Under the pieces are notes generated by a model. It was not told the origin of the DNA. It saw nothing but the letters and a program-made list of their open reading frames with translations, and made no database searches. DNA of 64,000 nucleotides from contig OU015523.1 in assembly GCA_907165065.1 (NCBI GenBank), positions 44,815,702 to 44,879,701 on the forward strand, read 5' to 3'. Every line of letters begins with the position of its first letter. The first letter of the stretch is position 1. The DNA is from Caprimulgus europaeus. Lineage: Eukaryota > Chordata > Aves > Caprimulgiformes > Caprimulgidae. Position numbers and translations under genes: made by a program. Of the stretch, positions 24,851-36,800 are shown piece after piece.

Positions 24851-27454
24851 GGGGGATGCACTTGGGCACCTGGCTTCTTAGGAGGTGTTGGGGAAAACTG
24901 GGTTCCAGTCAGACAAGGAGCACTGCTTCTAACACAAGACAGCTGGGCTTACTTATATGCACTCCTGAAAGCTGAACATGCCTAATGAGCAGGCATGAAA
25001 GCTGAACGTAAACTGCAAATTATCAGTGGTAAATACACAGAGCAGATACCACAGAGAGAGCCACCATAAAAGGAGAGCCAAGCGGCTGCAAACGCAGGCA
25101 TCCCACGGTTTCAAAACGTTAGCTTAAGTTTGCCCACTTGACCTTAACTTGCCATCCTTGCACACGTGTGGTGTGATACAGTCTGTCATTACATGACCAC
25201 ATACAGGCAGCTTTCAATTCCCTCTGGTTAAATAATCTGAGTTGCAGATATCTGTGCTGGAGACAGCATCACCACGAGTACAGTGATACCTGCACTCTGA
25301 GCTCTGCGGGCACAGTGACCTGCTCCTGGGACAAGCTTAGGTCCAGAGGGTGGATATGGTTCCTTTTGCAGAGCTCAGTCTGAGCTGATAAACTTTGCTG
25401 GTGCTGCTGCTGGCTTTTGGCATGAACAGTCCATGTGCCTTCGCACTGTGCCTCTGGGAAGGGGAACACACCACTGTGCAGAGTTAGCATGGGTCTTTAG
25501 TTCAAGTTTCTAACTTGGCTTGAAATGGGCAGCCCTGGCCCTGTGCCTAGCATAGGATGAGGGCACAGAGCCTGCCACTGCCTGCTCCAGTCTCTGTGCC
25601 ACCTCCTCAGCCCTCCTGGGGGGCCTGAAGTTCTGGTGCGACCCAGTGGGAGTGGGCAGGGATGTGACAGCAGTCACAGACCTGGAGGGAGTGCTCAGGT
25701 GGTACTAAAAATATATCTTGGACCTGAGTGTTGCTGCTGTTTGGGCCATTTGCACCTCATAGTCCAGAGTTTCTTCCAAATTGGGGTGGCTCTTAGCTCT
25801 GGTAATGGAACACGGACTGCACTGCTCTTCCCACCTGTAGCAGTCATGGCAGATTATTTTAATATTTCACTTGAGATTTATAAAGGGCAGGGGGAGAAGG
25901 AATTGTTAAGCTTTAATGCTCCAGAAAGAGCGGCAGCTGTCCAAACAAATGTGGTATCACAAGAACAGGACCACAGGAGTCAAACTTGTTGGGAAGCAGC
26001 ATTGTAGCACTCACCAGGCAGGGGCAGGAGCTACCTGTGAGGAAAGCGGCTCAGGCACTCGTCCTGCCTCTCTCTCAGGCACCCCACAAGCCTCTGGATT
26101 AGGCCATTCCTAATAGGTAAAATCTGCAAGAGGCAGGACTTTAGACTGCACCTTACCACAGCCTCCTGCTTGCGTGTAGTGTCTGACCAGCTCAGGTAGG
26201 ACAGGAGCTAAGCAGCTCCCTTCTCTCCCTTGAAAACAATGCCTTGGTTCTTGCAGCGCATCCCTACTTATCCTCAGCAAAGCTACCAGAAGCCAGTGCT
26301 TGCTCTGCCTTTACTTTTCCCAGACTGTTATTACTACTCTGCATTACTGTAAGCTCCATGGTTTCCCTGTGTCCCAGGCTTGGAAAGATACAGCTCACCT
26401 TAGGGACACTATTAGTCCCATGACAACTGTTTGACTGCTGTTGTGTGGCGGTGTGGGAGACATACAGTGCCAAAGCCACACATGAATTAACTTGTTTAAA
26501 GAAGGCAGGTCCTGCCAAATCTGTGCATCTTCACCACAGGAAGCATATCTTCATTTTGAAGGTGTCATTGTATTTCAGTTCTTCCCTCCATGAGTTGCCA
26601 TTTTTCTTAGTTTTTCATTGCAAACAGAACAGATTCCATATACAACTCAACTATGGGGCACTGGTGCTTTCCAGCAAGCAGATGATGATATCTCTGTTTC
26701 CTTTGGTCAGAACACTGCTCCTATCATCGCAGGCACAGGAGGGTTCACACAACACCTCACCCCAGTCACACACCTGCTCTGTGTTTTCCGTCAGTAATAT
26801 CAGGTGGTGCAAACCCAAATTCAGCAGCTTCTCAGCTGCCTCTGGGGTTGATCCTGGTGTTTGTTTGATAGATAGCAGACATAGTAAGTGGGGAGCCATC
26901 CCAAAGTTTAAGTTCAGCCTCAGGGTCAGGTCTCTGGAAGCTCTCTCTGTAGCCGAAAGAGAGGAAAATATTCTTCCTTGGGGGATTTTGAATGCTTAAC
27001 ATGGGGCTTCAGATCTGAAGTGCCCCTGAGAGGTTCTTGTCCCTCTGCACTGACTGCGGGGGCAGCCCAGGGTAGATAGCTTCCCTGGGCTGAAGTTAGA
27101 CCTCAAGATTATTCCCTGGGGTATTAATTTGTGAACATGTCAGCCTGGGCCAACCTTCTGCATTACTAGATTTCAAGAAGCACTTACAGACCTTGGAGAT
27201 TGAGACATGTCAGAAAGCATATCAGTCATGAACAGAGCTAAGTATGTGAAACAGTCCCTTATGTATTTATTTATGTCAGGAAAAGCCTCCTATTGGACTG
27301 TACTGCTTTCTCACATGTATGTGAACTGTATTCTCTGCATTGATTGTGGTAAAATTTAGGTTGGGATGCTGCTGTGGGTGGCATTGGCTTTCACCCATGG
27401 CAATGAAAGGCTGCACAATGGTTTGCTTCAGAGACACATACAGTATGGGGGTGG
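24851..27454. other. Unannotated intergenic DNA upstream of NHS
   Basis: This is the first 2.6 kb upstream of the NHS CpG island. It contains a 7-bp inverted repeat (CATGCCT…AGGCATG, 24,977-24,997) flanked by two copies of TGAAAGCTGAAC. The frames at 25,636-26,007 and 26,445-26,999 on the plus strand lack any familiar domain and have no supporting splice context. I see no divergent gene starting from the island. Confidence 0.5.
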
Positions 27455-27562
27455 AAGGGACATGGTTTAGTGGTGGACTCAGCAGTATTAGGTTTACAGT
27501 TGGACTTGATGATCTTAAAGGTCTTTTCCAACCAAAATGATCTTATGATTCTATGATTGTAA
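27455..27562 (+). mobile_element. CR1 LINE, short 3' terminal fragment
   Basis: The sequence 'GGACATGGTTTAGTGGTGGACT…GGACTTGATGATCTTAAAGGTCTTTTCCAACC' is the last ~100 bp of a CR1, followed by the ATGATCTTATGATTCTATGATT tail. It is heavily 5'-truncated and only 3' UTR remains. It is close to the consensus end, so a fairly young insertion is plausible. Confidence 0.92.
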
Positions 27563-29063
27563 GAGTGGGCAAAAATGGTAAAAGAGAGGTCCTACTTGAC
27601 CTCTCACTACTGCTGCTGGTAGGCAGGCTGCTGGTCATAACCAAAAGTAGCTGCTGTGCAGCCTCCCACCACAGCTGTACTCATATCCTGGCTGCATTCA
27701 CTGCTGATACCCTCGCTGAGGTGCACATGCTGACAGAGATGGAGGGCAGGACAGGACTATTGGCAGATGAGAAGGAATCTGGTTCCCTGCTACAGGGAGC
27801 TGCAGGAAGCAGGGGGGTGGGATTAGGCAATCTCCCCAGGTTTGGCAAGGCTGCTCTGGCCTGCTGCAGTGTGTCTTGTTCTGCAGTGCCAGAAAGGGAG
27901 GAGAGGCTGCTGGGTGCTGTAGGCTATTGTAATTTCCTCCTCTTTACACAGCTGTCAGGAGGATGCCTTTAGGCATTATGTTAATAAATTTGTGGCCTTT
28001 TGACCATAATGTAGCATCTGTCATCACTGATGCTAGCCCCCATAAGTATACTGCTTATTTATTCTCAGCAAAGATGTCACAGACAGAGCATTACCAAACC
28101 TGTACCCACTTTGAGTAGCAAAAAGTACCCTGTTTGGAAACTCACTTCAAGTTTCAGCTGCCGTTCTGCACTTAGGCCCGACAGTGATGTTCATTGATCG
28201 CACAAAGGCCATGTTAAAGGTAAAAGCCTGTAAGGCAGGGAAGTAGCACAGTCCAGGAGGCTCACTGTGAGTCTGGACCTGCTCATTTCGGACTCTCAGC
28301 CCTGCCAGTTTGTTTCAGATGGTTCATGTTAAGATCATGTCCGGAACGTGGGACATTAGGATTTTTAGCTGGGAAATACTTTTGCTGAAGAGGGTCCCTG
28401 GGTTTGAGTGGCTTAGTCAGACAAAAGGCTGGTAGTTGTGCTTTTGACAATATGTTCTGTGTTCCCCAAAATGTTCTTCTGTTTGGGACATGGAGATGCT
28501 TTCAACCTTCAGTGTGATCAGCCTTTGAAGGCAACACTGCTAATGTACTGAGGAACACATGCTCTTACTTCTAATTTGTGCTTCCATATGACTTTATTGG
28601 CACAAACAGCTATACAAGCATTGACAAAGGACACAACAGACCATGAGTTTCTTCTAGGACCTGCGACATTAATAGGTATACATACGAATATTCCCTGTTC
28701 ATCCTTGCTGCTGCAATCTCTGACAATACTCATAAATACACCATTGCTGTCCCTTTGCCATCGCCACTAATGCTGTGCAGTCTGAATTTTCTCTTCCTCT
28801 GGGCCTGGGCACCTTTTTTCCTCATTGCTCTTAGAGAAGAAGAGTTTTACAATTCTCAGCAGAGTCGTTTGCCTCACACCTCCTGGTGAGGACATGTCTG
28901 GGCATTCGAGTGATGAGTATTTCTCTGCCTCAATCCCTCTCTTCTGGCCAACTGGATTTCCCCGGGCACTCGGGTGCTGTCACCAGCTTACAGTGATCCA
29001 GCCCGCTACAGCTTTTCCTGGTAGTTGTTAATATTTGTATTACCATAAACATTTTCATTCTTA
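27563..29063. other. Unannotated intergenic DNA
   Basis: About 1.5 kb between a CR1 fragment and a solo LTR. The plus-strand frame at 27,553-27,972 starts inside the CR1 tail and is not a credible gene. I recognise nothing else. Confidence 0.5.
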
Positions 29064-29068
29064 AACTA
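29064..29068. repeat. Target-site duplication, left copy (ACTAT)
   Basis: ACTAT immediately precedes the LTR's TG and is repeated exactly at 30,160-30,164 directly after its terminal CA. This fixes both boundaries of the insertion. Confidence 0.9.
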
Positions 29069-30159
29069 TTGTGTTTGGTTTGCATGACAAAGTTTTTGGT
29101 TGCGGGGGGGCATAGGGGTAGCTTCTGTGAGAAGCTGCCAGAAACTTCCCTTATGCCCAACAGAGCCAAGGCTGAGCCAATCAGTAACAATGGTAATGCC
29201 TCTGTGATAACATGATTAAGAAGGGGAAGAGAAAAAAACCTGCACATTTTGCAGCTGGAGAGAGGAGTGAGAAGATGTGAGAGAAACAACCCTTGCAGAC
29301 ACTGAGGTCAGTGAAGAAGGAGGGGCAGGAGGTGCTCCAGGTGCTGGAGCACAGATTCCCTTGCAACTTCTGGTGCAGACCATGGTGAGGCAGGCTGTCC
29401 CCCTGCAGCCCATGGAGGTCCATGGTGGAGCAGATGACCACCTGTAGCCCGTGGAGGACCCCACGCTGGAGCAGGAGGATGCCCAGAGGAGGCTGTGACG
29501 CTGTGGGAAGCCTGTGCTGGAGCAGGTTCCTGTCAGGACCTGTAGCCCGTGGAGAGAGGAGCCCACGCTGGATCAGGTTTGCTGGCAGGACTTGTGACCC
29601 CGTGGGGGACCCATGCTGGAGCAGTCCCTTCCTGAAGGGCTGCACACCGTGGAAAGGGCCTATGCTAAAGCAGTTTGTGAAGAACTGTTGTTCATGGGAA
29701 AGACTCACATTGGAGAAGTTTGTGGAGGACTGTCTCCCATGAGACAGACCCCACAATAGTGCAGGAGAAGAGTGTGGGGAGTCCTGCCCCTGAAGAGGAA
29801 GGAGCGACAGAAACAACCTATGATGAACCTATTCCCCATACCCCTGTGCCACTGGCAGGGAAGAGGTGGAAATCAGGAGTAAAGTTAAGCCCAGGAAGAA
29901 GGGAGGGGTGGGGAGAAGGTGTTTTAAGATTGGTTTTATTTCTTATTATCCTCTTCTGATTTAATTGGTAATAAATTCATTTTTCCTCAAGTCAAGTCTG
30001 TTTCACCCATGATGGTAATTGGTGAGTGATCTCTTTCTGTCCTTATTTCAACCCACAACCCTTTTGTTATGTTTTCTTTCACCTGCCCAGTTGAGGAAGT
30101 GGGGTGATAGAGCAGGCTTTGGTGGGCATCTGGCATCCAGCCAGGGTCAAGCCCCCACA
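29069..30159 (+). mobile_element. Solo LTR of an ERVL-type endogenous retrovirus
   Basis: A complete 1,091-bp LTR starts TGTGTTTGGTTTGCATGAC and ends GGGTCAAGCCCCCACA. The 5-bp sequence ACTAT flanks both ends (29,064-29,068 and 30,160-30,164), a target-site duplication of the length typical of class III (ERVL) elements. An AATAAA lies at 29,970-29,975, followed by the R/U5-like 'CAAGTCAAGTCTGTTTCACCCATGA', and the 3' end 'CATCCAGCCAGGGTCAA' is a motif I recognise from abundant avian LTRs. No internal retroviral sequence adjoins it, so it is a solo LTR left by recombination. The minus-strand frame through it (29,181-29,816) is chance. Exact family name unknown. Confidence 0.93.
29403..29755 (+). 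repeat. Degenerate ~45-52 bp tandem array inside the LTR
   Basis: Within the U3-like part of the solo LTR a unit of the form 'CTGTAGCCCGTGGAGGACCC…GCTGGAGCAG' recurs about eight times (for example at 29,443, 29,539, 29,591, 29,640, 29,685 and 29,730) with growing divergence to the right. Such internal repeats in U3 can multiply enhancer sites. Units vary in length, so the period is approximate. Confidence 0.75.
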
Positions 30160-30164
30160 ACTAT
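30160..30164. repeat. Target-site duplication, right copy (ACTAT)
   Basis: The exact partner of the copy at 29,064-29,068, generated by staggered integrase cutting. Confidence 0.9.
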
Positions 30165-33100
30165 GACCCCACTGTTTTAGTCACTGGTTTAAGTGGGGAA
30201 AACGCAAGGCCTGCAGGAGTGCATGTACCTTTGGAAAAAGGAATAATTGGACTCCACATGCTGCGGCAAATCATACAGTGCAGGCAAAGCAGAATTAAAA
30301 AACTGCAAGCTAACTCCCTTTCTCCAAACTCCCTTAATTATAGTTGTTATAGAGTTTACTTGTAATCAGGGTAGTGATGACATTTCAAACTGAAGAGTGA
30401 TTATTAAATTGACACTTCCTTTAAAATGTGCCTGAAGTCAAGGCTGACATGTTAATTGACTTTTATTAGTAAGAAACGTCTGTTTTAATAAGGAAACTTT
30501 CTTATCTCTCTAGCAAGTTCACGTTAAGTGCACACCTACTGAATTATTTCCATCACTACTACCTGGCATTGCTAGTCAGTAAAAACCCTCATTGAAGCAT
30601 CTCCCTGAACAATGAATGCTGTCATTTCCTTTGATATCAATATTAGTTTCACATTCATACATCCCATTGACTGCTAGCATTGGGAGATGTCAAGGAAGAA
30701 AAAAAGAAACCTCTTTAAATACTATTATCATTTAAACCTTTAAAAGTAGCAATGGTTAAGAATGTGCAATAAATCCAAGACAAAATCAAAATGTGAAATT
30801 GGGAATTGCTGGCAAACTTCAGGGTCTCCCCAAAACCACTAAATGATTCCAACTGCTCTAATATAGTGGGTGTGAGTATCCATGCTGTTATCCTAGAAAA
30901 TACTGATTCTGAGCTTGTCATCTCAGAAGAGACTTATGTAGGGGGCATTTGGGATGCCTTTCCTAGACACCATACCAGAACACAGCTCAGTAGAGCACAG
31001 TGCTGGAGCGACCGCCAGCTCCCAGCTGGACTTCAGGGAAGCTATAGTGCCATGTGGGCTGTGCACTGTGTGTTAGGAAAGGGCAGGTGGGTACTTCTTC
31101 AGATGACAAAGCTCTCAAACAGAAGCCAGGCTCTGTTTTATATGAGAGCTCTGTTGTGGCAAAATTGCTGGTGACCTCAGCTGGAGCGCAATGAAACCTA
31201 TCTCCAGCCTATGCAGAGAAGTAGTTAATTCAATCTCTACAGTCTCAAGTGGGAATATTCAGGATGACAAAAAGTTAACAAAGGTGGTTACATCTTAAGA
31301 AACCATGCTAAAAGATGCATCAGACAAAAATAAACTCTGTTCTGTACAAATATAATCCACTCAAGGGAAACAGAAGAGACAGAGAAGATGTTTTGCTTGC
31401 AGTGTAAAATCTCTCCACCTTCTTTGTCACTCTGACTTTTTAATTGCACTTGATTGGATAGCAATGGTGGTTTAACGTGCACATTGTGGGTATTTTCACT
31501 GTTTTCTTTAGTTTCACCTGCTGGCATCAGGGGGTTTGTGCACATCAAGCCAAGCCTGCAGTCTTGATTCAGGACTCAGCTAACATTTTGACTGTGTCAC
31601 AACAGTGAGAGCAACAGTAATATAGAGAAAGGAAGATTTATTTGGAACAGAAGGTGAAAATCCCCATCATCCACAGATGATCATTCGCTTAATATTAACA
31701 ACATGCATTTTTATACTTCCCAAAATAATTTGGCACACACTTATAGCATGCTGAATGTATCCTAACTCTCTATCATATAGTCTGAATGTGGAAGTAATTT
31801 CAAGTTTCTGTATTCTGGTGTCAATCCAGCTTGCAGTTCATGTCATCAAGTCAAGGACAGTAAAATGTCACTTCCACGCCTTACGCTTTATGGCGAGGAG
31901 CTGAAGAAGGAGCTACTCTGGGAAAGGCCAGGTCAGGTCAGTGCCTCCACACTTCCCACTGCTTCTCCCAGAGAAGGGGAACTTCAGTGTGATCTGGTGT
32001 GTGTTATCACCATTCCTTTCTGTGTTGTGGCAGGACCTTATCTGACTTGGCCCTGGATGCTGCTTGGAGAGCAAGCTAGCTTTGCACTTCTGAGAAAGGA
32101 GGGTCGGTCCGTGTTGCAGCCATCCTCCAGCAGTTTTAGGCAAGCTCTGCCATTGGGCTCTGTGAGGTGGATTCCAGCAGAGGAAGAGTGAATCAGGCTG
32201 GTTTCACCTTTCGAGGCTTGTGAGGGAGAGCGTGTAGGGTATTTCAAGCCCCGGCTTCCAGTGTGCAGGCCACATTCCAGCTCAGTGTGACCGAAGTTTA
32301 ATTTATCTTAAAGCCCATTCTCCAGGGGTCCAAAATAGCAAAAAAGGGACCAAATCAGGTTTGAAGACCATTGAGGCAAGTAAATGCAAAAGTTCATGCT
32401 GCCCTGCACGTACTCTTTCCAGCTGTATGATTTCCATTATGAATAAAAGTTTGTCTGCCAGGAGTAACTCTTTGATTTTGAAAGAAATCAAAATAACAAA
32501 AGATAAATAATTACTTAGTAGGTGGGCTAATTCCTTCTTCCATGTCTTTGTCCACAAAGGAGACAAAAAGCATAGCTTTACGCTCAGTGGCTTGGCAGTG
32601 CTTCCAACCCTCCACCAACAGAAGGGAAAGGCACCCTAAACATTAATATTTTAACTCTTACCATAGAGCAGTGGAGGCTGGCTTGTACCCTTGAGCAGGC
32701 TGAATCGTTCCTACATGTGGCAGTACCGGTGCTGGTAGCAGAACCACTAGCCCAGAGCTTTTAAGAAGAATCTTAATCTGATATAAATAATTTTTAGTTT
32801 GAGACTTGTGGTCTCATCATAGCCAGTCAAATTGGCTTCCTGTTTTGTTTAACTAACAAGTAATACTTTAAGTAAGTGCTCTGAAAATGCACCATCATAG
32901 GATGTCTGATGAAGTCAGTGATTACTGTTTCAAAGGAAAACAAAGTTTATAGAAGCATAATTAGTCATCTGCTCTTAAACCAGAAAAATATGGTAGAGAA
33001 ACAGAAAAGGTATCTTTGAGGTTTGAGAGATATAAAAACCATGTTAAATAATAGAAAGTCATTGGAGTCTGCATTTATTTTAAGGATAAACAGAGCTATT

Positions 33101-33559
33101 ATACAATTGTCCACCTTTATATCTACCCTTTCTGGGTTCTGCCTAATGGGCTCTCTTCCTTGTGTACAGAAAAACTTCAACCCCATCCTGTTTACGGTTG
33201 AACTTCAATATGCTTAAAATTATTACCTCAGATTTTGTACATTAACTCTGTCTGCTGGCAAGAGGAAAACCCTCTCATATTATCTAATTATGGCTTCAAG
33301 CAGCACTAATGAAGAAGTTGTGCAGGCTGGGGCCTGTTCTCTTTTTCTCTGGAGGCATCGACAGTGAGTCTGTGGTTGTGGTGGCACAGAGACAAGGAGG
33401 GAGGCTGGGACTGCCAGGCATAGAAGTGGGCAGAGTGAAGTTTAGCACTCAAGAGCACAAATGCAGATTCAGGTTCACATCCCTGATGTAAGATTGCAGC
33501 CTTGATTTGGGAGGCCGAGACCCTTATCAATGCTTCCTTCCCCCTCCACCCTGGTAGCC
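30165..33559. other. Unannotated intergenic DNA
   Basis: A 3.4-kb stretch with A/T-rich unique sequence. No exon, RNA gene or mobile element is recognised. The frames at 30,806-31,174 and 31,865-32,191 on the plus strand are unremarkable and overlap opposing frames. Confidence 0.5.
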
Positions 33560-33877
33560 TCAGCTGGGATGTGTCTCAGCTTGTCAGTCTGTTCAACCAA
33601 GTGAGAAGCACTAGTACAAGAGCAAATGGCCTCAAGTTGTGCTAGGGGAGGTTGAGATTGGAGATTAGGAAGAATTTCTTTCCTGAAAGGGTTATCAGAC
33701 ATTGGAACGGGCTGCTCAGGACAGTGGTGGAGTCCCCATCCCTGGAGGTATTTAAGAGTCATGTAGACACAGTGCTTAGGGACATGGTTTAGTCAAGGAC
33801 CTGTCAGTGTGAGGTCAATGATTGGACTCGATGACCTTAAAGGTCTTTTCCAATCTAGGCAATTCTGTGACTCTACC
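33560..33877 (+). mobile_element. CR1 LINE, 3' end
   Basis: CR1 sequence is recognisable from about 33,600 ('ACAAGAGCAAATGGCCTCAAGTTGTGCTAGGGGAGG') through 'AGGAAGAATTTCTTTCCTGAAAGGGTTATCAGACATTGGAACGGGCTGC', 'CATCCCTGGAGGTATTTAA' and 'GATGACCTTAAAGGTCTTTTCCAA', ending with a short CTGTGACTCTA tail. It is 5'-truncated and close to consensus. The left edge is approximate. Confidence 0.95.
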
Positions 33878-36800
33878 ATGGGAGGCGGCCAGGCAGGGTC
33901 GGGGATAGAGACCTCTGTGCTTCGGAGAGGTGAGGTGAGCAGCTGTGCCAGCACAACTGCAGTACGTGCCGACAAACGTATTCCTGGCAGTGGGCTGCAA
34001 GCCAGGGCAAGGAGTCTCTGCCTGGCTTTGGGAAAGTCATGTCTGGTCGGTGGTGGGTGAGACTTGGGTATATATCCACTGGCATCAAATGAGCTGCTTA
34101 CCCCAATGTAAAATAAGGGAAGGTCAGTGACAACTCAGGCTAGACAAGGCGGGCTGTGTCTGCACTCATAGCCAGCACTGAGACATGGCATGGAGATCAG
34201 TGAGCTTGCTAGTTTGGTTTAGTATCAGCAACAATTTAGCTGTAACAGCCACTGTAAAAGCCTAACACAAAACTCACAGCTGAGCTCTATGCTACCATTC
34301 CTGACCTGTTACAGATTTCAAAGCTGGCTGGTTTAGGGTTAGCTATGCTAATTTTCTAAACACTGTTGAAACTATGGCATGGGCATACATGTAGTCCCCT
34401 CCTTAAAGAATATAGAGTAGCACAGAGAATAGAATACCAAGAAGAATTGGAAGGAACTCCACTCATAGCTGGCCTACATAAAGAGAAAAGAGACCTGAAC
34501 TCAGCTATTAATTGGGATTTTCTTCTACATCTCATGAACCTCTGGGATGGAGAATCCAGCAAAGCTGTGATTTATTTACCATAAACGCACTCAAAGGATA
34601 CTGCATAACTTAGTGTTCTGGCACTGTGAAAGTTATTTGCAATAATGAATTTTTTAAATTCTTTGGAGAAAAGTGAGTGCATATTCCCTTCCCCCACCAA
34701 TTAAAAAAAGAAAAAAAGAAAAAAAGAAATTGCAGAGTAACATTCAAAGGCTCATTAAAAGCAGCCAGGGAAAACAGATTACAGAAACTTCAAAGACTCA
34801 CAATGCTGGTTAAGAACCAGCTCTCTTTTTCAAAGAAAATGTTATTAGCTAATCCTTGAAATTTGGTTTTTGGCAGATGACACAGTATTTCCTGCAGGTG
34901 CAGAAACAAGAGGGTATTAAAAGTGTTTTGGTAATGCACGAAAAACTTCCCAACTACACTCACAGTTCCATCTGTTCAAGGCAGCCTGAGTGAACTCCCT
35001 GATCCCTCATTTCATGTAGTGAAATGCAGCAACATTTCAGGAGACTCTAACCTACATGAAGCTGTATATCTCCTGGGCTGAGACAAGAAGCCTGTTAAGG
35101 TAATGTATTTTATTTTTTAAAGAGGAAAAATGTGCCTTTACTACTGCGATTATCAGTAATATCAGGGGGAACTAACAGAAAAGCCAGTGCAATGTGTAGC
35201 GGAAACCGTGTCTACACATAGGTTAACAATTGCACTAATAAAACACCCTAAGCATGCAAGCAAGCATCACGCCCCACCACTTACCTGCTTACATCAGTTT
35301 GGAGATGCTTTGACATAGTCTCTCTTTTAAGGTCTTCTTTACAAGGTCCCCTGTGCGTGTTTTTGTCTGCTTTACCCATGGCTAATCCCAACTCCTCTGT
35401 TAGTTACAAGCCCCTGGTTATCAAAAGAGACAAGGCCAGCCACATCTCCCTCAAGTCCTTTGTTAAGCTGAGATCCTTTGGCTTTGATTTAAAACCTGAC
35501 TGTCTCACAACGACAATTTTCCCACTGAGCCTTTCACCTAAAATTTGGCCCAAAACATGTCCAAAGCTACATCTTACTGTTTCCATGGCAACCAATTGCT
35601 TGAAGTCAAATAACTAGGCTTAAGATGCCCTTAGTAGTTAGCAACCTGAAAAGGAGCATCTGAATCAATAAGGGATGATGAAGCAGCAGCAAAATTTGCA
35701 AGGAAACTTATTCCTATTTTCTAGCAATCCAAACTGTTATTCTGTTGCTATTTATTTTCAGAGATACTCTGAACAACATTGCTTTTAAATTCAATGCAGA
35801 GACATACAGTCACATGAAATTCAAACCACAGCACAACCGTAGCTCACAACTTGTAGAGAAGAGACCATGGGAGCTTAGTTCATTAAGTCTGTCATTAATG
35901 ATAGAGACCCATCTCTGTGTACATTAGGAGACATAAATGTTATAGGGACACAGTAAAGCTTTACTGACTACTTTGCACTTGTCCTGAAGAAAGTATTTTG
36001 AAGTGCTCTTGAGATCTTTAATATGGTATACAGACACTTGCATTTGTTTGTTAAGAGGCAGCTTCTCTTATCACTTACAAGTTCATCTTCTGAAGTGTAT
36101 TTTGTCCCCATACACAGCACCACATACACAGTGCTGACACCTAACATTGGAAAACTTGTCACAGTTGCAATTGTTAACAGAACCACATGTGTATCTACTG
36201 CAAAAGAGCTGCAAGGTTCACGTTGAAGAGTTAAACTGGTTCAAAAATGAGTATTTGCTTGTCTCAGATCTCAAGTCAGTCTGCAATGAACAGAGAGGTG
36301 AAAAGACAAGAGAAATATTTTGGCCAGAGGGACATGTCTGTTTTCATTCAGTCCCTAGAATAACTAGGTGTTCTCCAATACATATTTTTAATCAGAGCTT
36401 TCTGAACCAGTGGGGAGAGCTGTGACAGGAGGTAGATGTTCGATGACACCAAATGGGATTAATGCAGCAGTATGCAGCAGACACCACCAACATTATACAA
36501 CTATGTGTCAAAAAAACCCCAAACCAAATGCAGGCACAAAACCCATATACGTCCACATTTTAGCCATCACACAAGTGTCTTCATTTTCTCTTATTGACCC
36601 TTATTGCTCTAATTTTATTTACATTTACGCAGATGTGTCAAAATGCCTGATGAAAAGTTTGATCCAATATAAAACTGTTCAGAGAACAAGAGGTCTCAGG
36701 AGATTTAATTTTTTTGTTAGAAGAGAGGTTTAAAACAACTTGGGTGTTATGGAATATTTATTGCTCGAAGAAAAATAACCCAGAAGTTAGTAAGTGAAAT

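Noticed and set aside
29181..29816. Minus-strand 211-codon frame
   Set aside because: It runs antisense through the solo LTR and its repeated units; the periodic peptide reflects the DNA repeat, not a gene.
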